DNA from: Terricaulis sp.
Lineage (GTDB): Bacteria; Pseudomonadota; Alphaproteobacteria; Caulobacterales; Aquidulcibacteraceae
Length of the DNA: 64,000 nt
Reading direction: 5' to 3'
Assembly: GCA_024707365.1 (NCBI GenBank)
Contig: JANPZV010000005.1
Span: 372,001 to 436,000 of the forward strand
Of the stretch, positions 43,307-53,867 are shown piece after piece. Under the pieces are notes generated by a model. The model was not told the DNA's origin. It searched no databases and saw only the letters and a program-made list of their open reading frames with translations. Both the position numbers and the translations under genes were made by a program. Every line of letters starts with the position of its first letter. The stretch's first letter is position 1.

Positions 43307-43867
43307 ATGGATTTTCTGCTGTTGGGGCGCGTGGCCAAGGGCGCGGCGCTGCTGGGCTTTTTGCTGCCGTGGGTGACAGTCTCGTGCTCGGGCACGGAAA
43401 TCCTCTCCGCCACGGGTGTCCAATTAATGAGCGGCGATCCGCAACCGGCCGGGCCGCTGGCGGGGCAGGACGTGAATAATGAGGACACAGAGCCGGCTTT
43501 GCTGGTGATCGCGGCGTGCGCGCTGCTGGCGCTGGGGCTGGTCGCTTCGTTCTTCACCAAGGGGCGGGTGGCGGCGGCGGCGCTGATCATCGGCGGCCTC
43601 GGCGGCGCGGGCCTCACCTATTACAGCGTCGAGAACATGCAGGGCGAACTCACCCGGCAAATCAGCGAAAATCAAAGCGCGGGCGGGCTGCTTTCAGCAC
43701 GCGATGCGCGGCAGATGAGCGAGGCCGTCGCCGGCGCGATCCGCGTGGAGAAAGAGGAGGGCTATTGGCTGACGCTGGGCGCGGCGCTGCTGGCGGCGGC
43801 GCTTGGCCTCTTGGCCATCGCCAGCGCGCGGCCGAGAGAGCGCCCGATCCGCCAGAATAGGCGCTAG
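43307..43867 (+). CDS. hypothetical membrane protein
   Basis: multiple TM segments; ATG at 43307. Confidence 0.55.
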   Translation: MDFLLLGRVAKGAALLGFLLPWVTVSCSGTEILSATGVQLMSGDPQPAGPLAGQDVNNEDTEPALLVIAACALLALGLVASFFTKGRVAAAALIIGGLGGAGLTYYSVENMQGELTRQISENQSAGGLLSARDARQMSEAVAGAIRVEKEEGYWLTLGAALLAAALGLLAIASARPRERPIRQNRR

Positions 43868-44901
43868 CGGCGCTTGGGGATCGCAACCCAATAATCGAAA
43901 TCGAGCACGATGGCGGGATCGTATTCGCCGCCGGCCTTGTCCGGGAAATCGGCGCAAGCGCGGTTCTTCGCAGCCACGAGCCGCAGCCGCAGCGCGCCCG
44001 CTTCGCCCAGATCCTCCGCCGCCAGCACCTCAGACCACGCGTAGAGCGTATCGCCCGCGAACAGCGGATTGACATGCCGCCCGCCATTGATGGCCAGCAG
44101 GTATGCGCCATTGCCGAGGCCGTTGAACGCCAGCGCCCGCGCCAGTGAGATCGTCACCCCGCCATAGATGAGCCGCTTGCCAAAGCGTGAGCCAGCTTGC
44201 GCGAGCGCGTCGAAATGCACTTTGGCGGTGTTTTGATAAAGCCGCGTGGCGAGCTGATGCTCGGCCTCCTCCACCGTTACGCCATCGACGTGATCGATTT
44301 TCTCACCGACGGCATAATCCTCAAACAGATGCGGCGAGCCGGCGAGCGCTGAATCATAGCCGCTGAAATCGAGCCCCGGCGGCAAGAGAAGTTCAGCTGC
44401 GGGCACGAACGGCGCGGGCGTTTGCGGGGGCGCATCAATGATCGGATCGGCGCCGCGCTTATTGATCATCACCCAGCGCACATAGGTAAGCACGGGCGCG
44501 CCATCCTGGTTGAACCCGGTGGTGCGCACGGTGACGACGCCGGTTTTGCCATTGGAGTTTTGCTTAACCCCCAGCACTTCCGATTCCGCATTCAGCGTGT
44601 CGCCCGGATAGACCGGCGCGAGGAAACGCCCCTCCGCATAGCCAAGATTGGCGACTGCATTGAGCGAAATATCGGGCACGGTTTTGCCGAACACGATGTG
44701 AAACACCAAAAGCGGATCAATCGGCGCGCCGGGAAAGCCGTTGGCTTGCGCGAAGCTATCGGCGCAGAACAGCGCATAGCGCGAGCCGGTGAGCGCGATA
44801 TTGAGCGCGACATCGCCTTCGGTGATCGTGCGCGGGGTGGCGTGCGCGATCACCTCGCCCTTGGTGAAGTCTTCGAGGAAGCGGCCAGGATTGGATTTCA
44901 T
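43864..44901 (-). CDS. MaoC-family dehydratase, mesaconyl-CoA hydratase-like
   Basis: 345-aa double-hotdog; GRFLEDFTKGEVIAHATPRTITEGDVALNIALTGSRYALFCADSFA. Confidence 0.8.
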   Translation of the reverse strand: MKSNPGRFLEDFTKGEVIAHATPRTITEGDVALNIALTGSRYALFCADSFAQANGFPGAPIDPLLVFHIVFGKTVPDISLNAVANLGYAEGRFLAPVYPGDTLNAESEVLGVKQNSNGKTGVVTVRTTGFNQDGAPVLTYVRWVMINKRGADPIIDAPPQTPAPFVPAAELLLPPGLDFSGYDSALAGSPHLFEDYAVGEKIDHVDGVTVEEAEHQLATRLYQNTAKVHFDALAQAGSRFGKRLIYGGVTISLARALAFNGLGNGAYLLAINGGRHVNPLFAGDTLYAWSEVLAAEDLGEAGALRLRLVAAKNRACADFPDKAGGEYDPAIVLDFDYWVAIPKRR

Positions 44902-44984
44902 GGCCCGGTTTCTTGCTGGCTCGCGCCTAAACGGTCAAGCCGCGCGGATTGACTTTGCGGCGGCGGCGGAAGAGCGATGGCGGG

Positions 44985-46271
44985 ATGCGGGTTCTGGTTC
45001 TGGGCGCATACGGGCTGATTGGCCTGGAAGCGGCGCGGCTGCTGATGCGTGAGCATGAGGTGATCGCGCTGGGGCGTTCGCGCAGCCATGGCGAGCGTGT
45101 GCTGCCCGGCGCGCGCTGGATCGGGGCGGACATCGCCGCACTGGATGCGCCTGAAAAATGGGCGCCGCTGCTGGAGGGCGTGGACGCGGTGGTGAACGCC
45201 GCCGGCGCTTTGCAGGATGGCGCGCGCGACAATCTGATCGCGCTGCAGGATCGCGCCATCCGCGCGCTGATCGCGGCGTGTGAGGCCAAGGGCGTTTCCC
45301 GCTTCGTGCAGATCAGCGCGCCGGGCGCCGATGAAAACTCGGGCACCGCTTTCCTGCTCACCAAGGCCATGGCCGATGAAGCGCTGAGGCGCAGCACGCT
45401 GGATTGGGTGATCCTGCGGCCTGGGCTTGTGTGGGCGCGCACGGCGAGCGGGGGCACGGCGCTTGTGCGCATGCTGGCCGCGATCCCCTGCGTGCAGCCG
45501 CTGATGCTTTCAGACGCGCGCGTGCAGATGGTGGACATCGATGACGTCAGCGCCGCGATCGCCGCTTCGGTGAGCGGCGCCATCCCCGCGCGCGCGGATG
45601 CGGATCTGGTGGAGCCGCAGCCGCGCACGCTGGGCGAGATCGTTGATGCCGTGCGCGGCTGGCATGGCTATGCGCCGGCGCGCTGGCGCTTTGAGGCGCC
45701 ACGCTGGCTGGGCGGGCTCGTGGCGCGGATCGCTGATCTTGGCGGCTGGCTGGGCTGGCGCTCGCCGCTGCGCACCACGTCCTTGCTCTCGCTGGAGCAA
45801 GGCGTGACCGGCGATGGCGCAAGCTGGCGCAGAGCCGGCGGGGCTGCGCCGATTTCGTTTGAAGAAAGCCTCAAGCGCCGGCCCGCAGTGCGGCAGGATC
45901 GCGTCTTCGCACGGAGCCAACTTGTGCTGCCGCTGATCGTGCTTTGCCTTGCTGGGTTCTGGATCGCCTCCGGCCTGATCGGCCTCGCGCACGCCGATGC
46001 GGCGGCGAGCGTGATTTTGCACGTGGGGCCGATGCCGGAGATTTTCGTGATCGGCGGCGCGCTGGCGGACATTGCGCTGGGGCTCGCCCTGCTGTGGCGG
46101 CCCTGGGCGCGCAACGCGTGCTTTGGCATGATCGCGCTGACGGGGGCGTATCTCATCGCCGGCACGGCGCTGACGCCGCAGCTTTGGGCCGATCCTTTAG
46201 GGCCGTTTGTGAAAACCTTGCCGGCGGCGGTGCTGGCGCTTGTGTGCGCCGCGCTGTTGGAGGAGCGCTGA
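44985..46271 (+). CDS. NAD(P)H-binding SDR-like protein with C-terminal DoxX-like membrane domain
   Basis: MRVLVLGAYGLIGLEAARLL; C-terminal four-TM region VLPLIVLCLAGFWIASGLIGL... Confidence 0.82.
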   Translation: MRVLVLGAYGLIGLEAARLLMREHEVIALGRSRSHGERVLPGARWIGADIAALDAPEKWAPLLEGVDAVVNAAGALQDGARDNLIALQDRAIRALIAACEAKGVSRFVQISAPGADENSGTAFLLTKAMADEALRRSTLDWVILRPGLVWARTASGGTALVRMLAAIPCVQPLMLSDARVQMVDIDDVSAAIAASVSGAIPARADADLVEPQPRTLGEIVDAVRGWHGYAPARWRFEAPRWLGGLVARIADLGGWLGWRSPLRTTSLLSLEQGVTGDGASWRRAGGAAPISFEESLKRRPAVRQDRVFARSQLVLPLIVLCLAGFWIASGLIGLAHADAAASVILHVGPMPEIFVIGGALADIALGLALLWRPWARNACFGMIALTGAYLIAGTALTPQLWADPLGPFVKTLPAAVLALVCAALLEER

Positions 46272-46753
46272 TGGATTGGATCATCTTCCTGCGCTGGGCG
46301 CATGTGATCGGCGCGTGCGTGCTCTTGGGCACCGGCGCGGGCATCGCGTTTTTCATGGTGATGGCGCATCGGACGAAAAATCCCGTGCTGATCGCGCATA
46401 CGGCGTCCATCGTGGTGATCGCCGATTGGCTGTTCACGGCCTCCGCCGTGGTGATCCAGCCGATCACCGGCTATTTGCTGGCGCAAGCCATCGGCTGGCC
46501 GATGAGCGAGGGCTGGATCGTGCTTTCGCTGGCGCTTTACGTGCTGATCGGCGCGTTTTGGCTGCCGGTGGTGTGGATGCAGGCGCGGATGCGCGATCTG
46601 GCCGCCGCTGCGGCGAAGGACGACGCGCCTCTGCCGGAAGCGTATCACAAGCTCTACCGGCTCTGGTTCGCGTTCGGCTTTCCGGCGTTCTTTGCGGTGC
46701 TGGGCATCGTATGGCTGATGCTGGCGCGGCCGAGCGTTACGTTGTTTGGCTGA
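46271..46753 (+). CDS. DUF2269 family membrane protein
   Basis: FLRWAHVIGACVLLGTGAGIAFFMVMAHRT. Confidence 0.8.
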   Translation: MDWIIFLRWAHVIGACVLLGTGAGIAFFMVMAHRTKNPVLIAHTASIVVIADWLFTASAVVIQPITGYLLAQAIGWPMSEGWIVLSLALYVLIGAFWLPVVWMQARMRDLAAAAAKDDAPLPEAYHKLYRLWFAFGFPAFFAVLGIVWLMLARPSVTLFG

Positions 46754-47613
46754 TCGCCTCCGCCACCGCCACCACCCGCTTGGCTTCTTCCAGGTGCAGC
46801 AGCTCCGTCATTTTTCCGTCCACCTTGATCACGCCCTTGCCGGCGTTTTCGGGCAGCGCGAAGGCGTCGATCACCGCGCGCGGGCGCGGGCGATTTCTTC
46901 GGCGCTGGGGGCAAAGACGGTGTTGGCGGTTTCGATCTGGCTGGGGTGGATCAGGGTTTTGCCGTCAAAGCCGAAATCGAGGCCCTGCTTGCACTCATCC
47001 TCAAAGCCGCGCTGATCGGCGATGTCGTTATACACGCCATCGATGGCGGTGACGCCTTCGGCGCGGGCGGCGGCGATGGCGGCGCCCAGCGCGTAATGAA
47101 ACGGCGCGCGGCCAGGGATGGCGCGGGCGCGGGTTTCCTTCGCATAATCGTTGAGCCCAAGCACGAACACGCCGAGCCGCGTGGCTTTGGCGGCGGCGGC
47201 GATCTCGGCGATGTTCAAAAACGCGCGCGGCGTTTCGATCATGGCCCAGAGCGTTCCGGTATCGGCAAAGCCAGCTTCCGTCAGCGCATTGTCGAGTTCG
47301 ACAATATCGGCGGCGCTGTTCACTTTGGGGGCCAGCACGCCATCGGGGCCGGCTGCGGCGGCGGCGCGGAGATCATCCGGCCCCAGGGGGTGGAGAGCGC
47401 ATTGATGCGCACCACCACCTCGCGCTTGCCATAGCCCTTGGCGCTGACGGCGGCGACGATGGCCTCGCGCGCGCTTTGCTTGGCTTCGGGCGCGACGGCG
47501 TCCTCCAGGTCAAGCAGCAGCACGTCGGCCGGGAGGGTCTTGGCTTTTTCCAGCGCCTTGGCGTTTGCACCGGGCATGTAAAGGCAGGAACGGCGGGGGC
47601 GGATAGCGCTCAT
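46737..47613 (-). pseudogene. HpcH/HpaI aldolase / CitE-like malyl-CoA lyase family protein, two frameshifts
   Basis: RRSCLYMPGANAKALEKAKTLPADVLLLDLEDAVAPEAK; LAPKVNSAADIVELDNAL...DFGFDGKTLIHPSQIETAN; C-terminus AVIDAFALPENAGKGVIKVDGKMTELLHLEEAKRVV in a third frame. Confidence 0.82.
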
Positions 47614-47653
47614 CTCTTGCTCGAACTCGCAACGCAGGCGACGATTGCCCGCC

Positions 47654-48508
47654 ATGGCCGACCTTACTAGCCGCCCCAAGACGATCCTGTCGATCCAAAG
47701 CCAGGTGGCGGGCGCGCGCGTGGGCAATTCTGTCGCAGCGTTCGCGATGGAGCGGCTGGGCGTGCGCGTGCTGCAAGCGCCAAGCGTGATTTTGGGCAGC
47801 CGGCCCGATCTTGGCCCGCCCGGCGGCGGGCCTGTGCCGGCGGATGTGCTGCGCTCTCTTCTCGACGGGCTCGCCAGCTCTGGCGTGCTGGGCGATATCG
47901 ACGCGGTGCTCACCGGCTATCTGGGCGAGAGCGACCAGGTGGGGCCGATCCTCGACATCGTGGAGCGGGTCAAGCGCGCGAACCCGAAGGCCGTTTTCGT
48001 CTGCGACCCGGTGCTGGGCGATGACGGGCGCATCTATGTGAGCGAAGAGCTCGCTGATGCGATGCTGAACGGGCTCGCGCCGCATGCCGATTGGCTGGCG
48101 CCGAATGCGTTTGAGCTGGGCCTGATGACCGGGCGTTCGATCGATACGCTGGAGGCCGCGCGTGATGCGGCGCGGCGCTATGGCAAGCCAATGCTGATCA
48201 CCTCGATCCGCAGCGCCACCGGCATCGGCAATCTTTACGCGGCGCCGGGCGCGGATTGGTTTTGCGAAACCCCACGCCTGCCGCGCGCGCCGAAAGGAAC
48301 CGGCGATCTCTTCACCGCCCTCTTCACCGCGCGGCGCATGCGCGGGGAAGCGCCGGCCGTGGCGCTCGAAGCCGCCACGGGCGCGGTTTATGATGTGATC
48401 GTCCGCTCGCTGGCTGCGGAAAGTGAGGATTTGGTCTTGCCTCAAGCGCAGGACATCCTCGATGACCCTGTGACATGGCCGCAAGCGGTGCGGCTGGAGA
48501 TTGCTTGA
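47654..48508 (+). CDS. pdxY: pyridoxal kinase
   Basis: ILSIQSQVAGARVGNSVAAFAMERLGV; VFVCDPVLGDDGRIYVS; PKGTGDLFTALFTA. Confidence 0.88.
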   Translation: MADLTSRPKTILSIQSQVAGARVGNSVAAFAMERLGVRVLQAPSVILGSRPDLGPPGGGPVPADVLRSLLDGLASSGVLGDIDAVLTGYLGESDQVGPILDIVERVKRANPKAVFVCDPVLGDDGRIYVSEELADAMLNGLAPHADWLAPNAFELGLMTGRSIDTLEAARDAARRYGKPMLITSIRSATGIGNLYAAPGADWFCETPRLPRAPKGTGDLFTALFTARRMRGEAPAVALEAATGAVYDVIVRSLAAESEDLVLPQAQDILDDPVTWPQAVRLEIA

Positions 48509-49614
48509 TGGCCGAAGGCTATGTCGCGCCGGGATTTGAGCGCGTGCGCGAGGCGTTCGACGCAGGGCTGAGCGAGGAACTCGGCGCCGGCTTTGCGGCG
48601 GTGCGCAATGGCGAGGTGCTGGTTGATATCTGGGGCGGCTGGGCCGATCGCGCGCAGACGCGGCCCTGGGCGCGCGACACGATCGTGCCGGTCTATTCCA
48701 CCACCAAGGGCGTTTCCGCGATCGTGCTGGCGTGGCTGAACGATCGCAACCTGATTGACTACGAGGCGCCGCTGGCGGCGCTGTGGCCTGAGTTTGGCGC
48801 GCACGGCAAAGATAAGCTCACCATCGCGCAGGCGATCGCGCATCAGGCGGGCGTGCCAGGCTTCATCGACCCGATCGATCCTGACCTTTGGCTTGATCCG
48901 CGCGCGTGCGCGGCGGCGATCGCGGCGCTTGAGCCGATGTGGCCGCCCGGCTCGGCCTCCGGCTATCATCCGCTGACATGGGGCTACATCGTTGGCGAAA
49001 TCGCGCAGCGCGCTGCGGGGCGCTCGCTCGGCACAATTTTGCGCGAAGAGATCTGCGCGCCGCATGGCGTCGATTTTCAGATCGGCACGCCCGAGAGCGA
49101 GCATCACCGCGCCGCAGAAATGAAGAAGCCCTCGCGCGTGGCCGATTTTGGCGAGATCACGCCGCCGCGCAAAGCCGCGTTCTTCACCCCCTGGTCCGCG
49201 CCGACGCGCGGCTCGGCGCCATGGCGCAAGATTGAGATCCCTTCGGCCAATGGGCACGCGACAGCGCTGGCGGTGGCGCGGCTTTATGAGCTTTACGCCA
49301 CCGGCGGGGAAATCTCGGGCGAGCGTTTCCTCTCCCCCGGCGGCTTTGCGGCGCTGACGCAACAGCGCTTCAAGGGCGATGATCTTGTGCTGCCGTTCAA
49401 CGTAGATTGGCGCACGGGCGTGATGGGCAATTCAAACCGCTTTTACGGCCCCAATGAAGACGCCTTCGGCCATTCGGGCGCGGGCGGCTCCTGCGGCTTC
49501 GGCGATCCGAAAACCGGGGTGGCGGCGGGCTATGTGATGAGCAAGCACTCGCATTACGTGGCCGGCGATCCACGCAGCTTGGCGCTGATCGAAGCGCTTT
49601 ACGCCTGCCTTTGA
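48508..49614 (+). CDS. serine hydrolase, beta-lactamase family (EstB-like)
   Basis: VPVYSTTKGVSAIVLAWL (SxxK), HQAGVPGF, FGHSGAGGSCGFGDPKTGVAAGYVM. Confidence 0.88.
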   Translation: MAEGYVAPGFERVREAFDAGLSEELGAGFAAVRNGEVLVDIWGGWADRAQTRPWARDTIVPVYSTTKGVSAIVLAWLNDRNLIDYEAPLAALWPEFGAHGKDKLTIAQAIAHQAGVPGFIDPIDPDLWLDPRACAAAIAALEPMWPPGSASGYHPLTWGYIVGEIAQRAAGRSLGTILREEICAPHGVDFQIGTPESEHHRAAEMKKPSRVADFGEITPPRKAAFFTPWSAPTRGSAPWRKIEIPSANGHATALAVARLYELYATGGEISGERFLSPGGFAALTQQRFKGDDLVLPFNVDWRTGVMGNSNRFYGPNEDAFGHSGAGGSCGFGDPKTGVAAGYVMSKHSHYVAGDPRSLALIEALYACL

Positions 49615-49615
49615 G

Positions 49616-50329
49616 TTAGCGCGCGTAGAGGAAGCGCGGCTTTTCATCCGGCGCGAGCACAACGGCCGTCAGCGGCCCGCCAAAACACGCGCCAGTGTCC
49701 ACATTGATGCGACGCAGATTGAGGTGCGGCGCGAAATCCTTGGTGGGCGTGTGGCCATGCACGACGACGAGCCCCTCCAGCTCCGGCCGATCCGGCCATC
49801 GGCCAGGGTCAAAAAATTTGGGTGAGCGCGTCCAGAGCCGATGCTCATCGCTGCAATCGGGAAAGCGCGGCGGATCGATCCCGGCATGCACGAAGGCGAG
49901 CTTGCGTTCTTCGTCGCGCCAAAGCGTGGGCAAAGCGCGCAGGAAATTGGCGTGTGCGCGATCGACGGCCTCCCGCCAATCGCCGTGATGGCCGTTCACG
50001 CGCTCATAGGAGGCCACCGCCGCTTGCCCGCCATTGCCGCCCCATGTGCTTTCAGCCATGGCGCTGTGGCTGTCATAAGCGCTCATCATCATTTCTTCGT
50101 GGTTGCCTTTGAGCGTGACGGCGCGATCGGGCGCCGCTTCGTGCAGCCTCATCACGCGCGCAACCACGCCCCGGCTATTGGGGCCGCGATCGATCAGATC
50201 GCCAAGGTGAACAAAGAACGGCGCGACGCCCAAACGCTGGGCGTCTTCATGGATGAAATCGTGCAATTCGGCGAGCTTCTCATCCTCGCCGTGAACATCA
50301 CCGATCGCGTAATAAACCGTATCGTTCAT
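49616..50329 (-). CDS. serine/threonine-type metallophosphoesterase
   Basis: YAIGDVHGEDEKL, HLGDLIDRGPNSRGVV, LKGNHEEMM, VVHGHTPT. Confidence 0.92.
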   Translation of the reverse strand: MNDTVYYAIGDVHGEDEKLAELHDFIHEDAQRLGVAPFFVHLGDLIDRGPNSRGVVARVMRLHEAAPDRAVTLKGNHEEMMMSAYDSHSAMAESTWGGNGGQAAVASYERVNGHHGDWREAVDRAHANFLRALPTLWRDEERKLAFVHAGIDPPRFPDCSDEHRLWTRSPKFFDPGRWPDRPELEGLVVVHGHTPTKDFAPHLNLRRINVDTGACFGGPLTAVVLAPDEKPRFLYAR

Positions 50330-51237
50330 GCGCGCCGCGCACGCGCGAGCGTATCCCACGCAAAAAACATCAGGCCCGCCCAGATCAGCCCAAAACTCAA
50401 TGCTCGCATAGCGGTGAACGGCTCGCCTGCGAACAGGCCGGTTAAAAATTGCAGCGTCGGCGCCGTAAATTGCAGCAGGCCCAGCGCGGTAAAGCTCACG
50501 CGACGCGCGCCAAAAGTGAACGCCATCAACGGCGCAGCGGTGACGACCCCGGCAAGCGCCAGCAGCAATGTGTGCCGCCACTCCCCGCCAAAGGAGAGCG
50601 GCGCCGATTGCATCGTCCAAAACAACAGCCCAACCGCGATCGGAACAAGCACGAGGCTTTCAACGAAAAGCCCGGTGGCGGCAGGCACCGGCGCGCGCTT
50701 GCGGATCACCGCATAGGCGAGCCAGGTGGCGCACAAGGCAAGCGCCATCCAGGGCGGGCCGCCCAGCGCAACCCCCTGCGCGATCACGCCCAATGTCGCC
50801 AACGCCAGCGCGATCAATTGCGGGCGGGTGACGCTTTCCTGAAAAAACAACACCCCGATCGCCACGCTCAGGATCGGCGAGAGAAAATAGGCGAGCGCGG
50901 CTTCCATGACCCGCCCCTCGAGCACGAGCCAAACATAAATGCCCCAATTGAGGAAAATCACCGAGGCCGAAACCGTGAGCACGCCGAGCATGCGCGGACG
51001 CAACGCTTGGCCAAGCCCGCTCCAGCCGCTGCGCCAGCCGCTCATGACAAACATGGCGATAAACGCAGCCGGCACGCACCAGAGCACGCGCTGGGCCAGC
51101 ACCTCGCGCGCATCCACATCCTGCATGAGCTTGAGGTAAAGCGGCAAAAGCCCCCAGATAAAATACGCGCCCGCCGCCGCGATGAAGCCCGCGCGGCGCT
51201 CGGAATCATTCGGGGACAGGGGCGGGTTCGTTGTCAT
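50326..51237 (-). CDS. rarD: EamA family transporter RarD
   Basis: GFIAAAGAYFIWGLLPLYLKLMQDVDAREVLAQRVLW. Confidence 0.9.
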   Translation of the reverse strand: MTTNPPLSPNDSERRAGFIAAAGAYFIWGLLPLYLKLMQDVDAREVLAQRVLWCVPAAFIAMFVMSGWRSGWSGLGQALRPRMLGVLTVSASVIFLNWGIYVWLVLEGRVMEAALAYFLSPILSVAIGVLFFQESVTRPQLIALALATLGVIAQGVALGGPPWMALALCATWLAYAVIRKRAPVPAATGLFVESLVLVPIAVGLLFWTMQSAPLSFGGEWRHTLLLALAGVVTAAPLMAFTFGARRVSFTALGLLQFTAPTLQFLTGLFAGEPFTAMRALSFGLIWAGLMFFAWDTLARARRA

Positions 51238-51463
51238 GATGCGCCACGTCCGTAAAGATTGGCGAAGGCGCGCGCCGCAACGGACCAATAGGTTTCGGCC
51301 AGCCCTGCGGCGATGCGATCCCATTTTGCGGCGCTGGGCGTTTTGATCGTGATGCTCATGGGCCTTCCCTCGCGCCAGAGATGGGCGCTGCAAGCAAAAC
51401 CGCCACCAATCTTGCGACGGGTGGCGGCTCACATTTTCCGACGAAGAATGTCAGAAGCTGATG

Positions 51464-52492
51464 TCACGCCGCCAGGCGCCGGAATAGCCCGCGATTGAGC
51501 ATGAGCTCTGCGATCTGCACGGCGTTCAGCGCCGCCCCTTTGCGGAGATTGTCCGAAACGCACCAGAAGGCGAGCCCGTTTTCCACCGTGGGATCGACGC
51601 GCACGCGCGAGATATAGGTGGCGAACTCGCCCACGCTTTCGACAGGGGTGATGTAGCCGCCATCGTCGCGGTTATCGACCAGCATGATTCCCGGCGCCTC
51701 GCGCAGAATCTCTTGCGCTTCGGTGTCGGAAAGCTCCTGCTCGAACTCCACGTTCACCGCTTCGGAATGGCCGACAAACACCGGCACGCGCACGCAGGTG
51801 GCGGTGAGCTTGATGGCCGGATCCAAGATCTTCTTGGTTTCGGCCGTCATCTTCCATTCTTCCTTGGTGAAGCCGTCTTCCATGAACACATCGATGTGCG
51901 GGATGACGTTGAAGGCGATCTGCTTGGTGAACTTCTCGCGCTTGATCTCGTCATTGACGAAGAGGGCGCGGGTTTGCGTCCAGAGCTCGTCCATGCCGTC
52001 CTTGCCGGCGCCGGAGACCGATTGATAGGTGCTCACCACCACGCGCTTGATCTTGGCGCGATCATGCAGCGGCTTGAGCGCCACAACCAATTGCGCGGTT
52101 GAGCAATTGGGGTTGGCGATGATGTTGAGCTGGTCAAAACCATCCACTGCATCGGGGTTCACTTCCGGCACGATCAGCGGCACGCGCGGATCCATGCGCC
52201 AGGCGCTCGAATTATCGATCACCACAGCGCCGGTCTTGCCGATCTTGGGGGACCATTCTTTCGAGACAGTCCCGCCCGCGCTCATCAGCACGAGATCGAC
52301 GGTGGAAAAATCGAAGGTTTCAAGGTCTTTGCATTTGAGGGTTTTCTCGCCGTAGCTCACCTCAACCCCGACGGACCGGCGCGAGGCGATAGCGATCACC
52401 TCATCGGCCGGAAACAGCCGTTCGTGCAAAATTTCGAGCATTTCGCGGCCCACATTTCCCGTGGCGCCCACGACGGCTACGCGCAAACCCAT
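51464..52492 (-). CDS. asd: aspartate-semialdehyde dehydrogenase
   Basis: VAVVGATGNVGREMLEILHER, VDLVLMSAGGTVSKE, IIANPNCSTAQLVVALKPLHD. Confidence 0.96.
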   Translation of the reverse strand: MGLRVAVVGATGNVGREMLEILHERLFPADEVIAIASRRSVGVEVSYGEKTLKCKDLETFDFSTVDLVLMSAGGTVSKEWSPKIGKTGAVVIDNSSAWRMDPRVPLIVPEVNPDAVDGFDQLNIIANPNCSTAQLVVALKPLHDRAKIKRVVVSTYQSVSGAGKDGMDELWTQTRALFVNDEIKREKFTKQIAFNVIPHIDVFMEDGFTKEEWKMTAETKKILDPAIKLTATCVRVPVFVGHSEAVNVEFEQELSDTEAQEILREAPGIMLVDNRDDGGYITPVESVGEFATYISRVRVDPTVENGLAFWCVSDNLRKGAALNAVQIAELMLNRGLFRRLAA

Positions 52493-52633
52493 TTTCAAAT
52501 TACCTCCGCTGACACAATCCCAGGGGCGCCAGCCAGCGCCCAAATAGGCCGTTTTCCCGTTGTTTCCAAGGCGCAAGAGCTGGAGACAGCCCTGCGCCGG
52601 CGCGCTAGCATGGCCGTGCCGAGGGGGTGGGCC

Positions 52634-53117
52634 ATGGCTGAGTTCACGTTCGATTTATACAAGCTGCTGGTGGAAGAGGTGCGCGAGGCGCGGCGCGCCC
52701 GGCGCGATCTCTCCAACGTGTTCATGACCATGAACCTCGCCGGCGTTGGCGCGCTGGGCTTTCTTTCCAAAGGCGATGCGTCGCTGCCGCCGGCCTTGCT
52801 GGGCTGGTGCTGCGTTGCGCTGATCCTCACCTGCATCATCTGGCCTCTCCAACGCGTATTACACCGGCATGTTGGCCACGAAGTAAGAGATCATCTACGA
52901 GGTTGAACGCGAGCTTCGGATCGACGCGCTGCAGCGCGAATGGGGCGGCCTGCCGCGCAAGGGCCTCATGAAATGGTTCTCATTCGAGCGCGCGATGCCG
53001 GTCTTGTTCATCATCGGATACGTCATCTTCTACGCCTACCAAGTCACGCTTGAGGATATTGGGCGGATGTTCGATGCGTTCTGGGGGCCAGTTCGCGCAT
53101 TGATCGACCGCTTCTAG
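52634..53117 (+). pseudogene. small multi-TM membrane protein, disrupted by a frameshift and an in-frame stop
   Basis: MAEFTFDLYKLLVEEVREARRARRDLSNVFMTMNLAGVGALGFL; continuation NAYYTGMLATK*EIIYEVERELRIDALQREWGGLPRKGLMKWF in another frame. Confidence 0.55.
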
Positions 53118-53165
53118 CGGTGTTGCGGGTTTAAGCTTGGCGTAAAACCCGCAACACCAGCACGC

Positions 53166-53735
53166 TCAATGCACCGCCGCCGCCGCGCGCACGCCGAGGC
53201 CGACATCGCGCCGCTCCGGCGCAAAGCGCATGCGTTTGACGAGCCCCCGCGCGCCGCGGCCGATCGAGAAGGTTTCCTCGGTCTCGCCGGTATAGGCAAA
53301 GCCGCCCTTTTGCAGCACGCGGCCGGAGGCTGGATTGTCGGCGAAATGGCCGGCGTGCAGCGGGCCAAGGCGGCGCGCCTCGGTCAGCAGCCCGCGCAAG
53401 CCTTCGGTGGCGTAGCCCTGCCCCCAAAACGGCCGGCCAACCCAATAGCCGATCTCAAAGCCATCGCCGGCGCGGCGCTTATTGGCGCCAATCACGCCGA
53501 TCAGCCCCTCGCCCTCGTGATCGAGCGCGAACACAAAATCCTCCGCCAGCGGCGCACGCGCGCGCAGCGTCATGATCCAGCCTTCGGCGGCGCAGGTGAG
53601 ATAGGGCGTGGGCGCATGCGAGATCATGCGCGCAACCCCTTCATCGCCCGCATAACGCGCGATCGCCGGCGCGTCCTTCATCGACAGCGCCCGCAGCTTC
53701 AACCGTTCTGTTTGGATCTCGATCACGTCCCGCAT
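53166..53735 (-). CDS. GNAT-family N-acetyltransferase
   Basis: TERLKLRALSMKDAPAIARYAGD...IGYWVGRPFWGQGYATEGLRGL. Confidence 0.85.
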   Translation of the reverse strand: MRDVIEIQTERLKLRALSMKDAPAIARYAGDEGVARMISHAPTPYLTCAAEGWIMTLRARAPLAEDFVFALDHEGEGLIGVIGANKRRAGDGFEIGYWVGRPFWGQGYATEGLRGLLTEARRLGPLHAGHFADNPASGRVLQKGGFAYTGETEETFSIGRGARGLVKRMRFAPERRDVGLGVRAAAAVH

Positions 53736-53867
53736 TGGAGCCTCCGGCTCTTCAACGCGTGGGGCATAAAAAATGGGGCGCCGTGATCCGGGGCGCCCCA
53801 CGCTTTATCTCGGGAACCGGATCGCCCTGTTCATCAGGCGATCCGGAAAGTCAGTGTCCCGTTTCGC

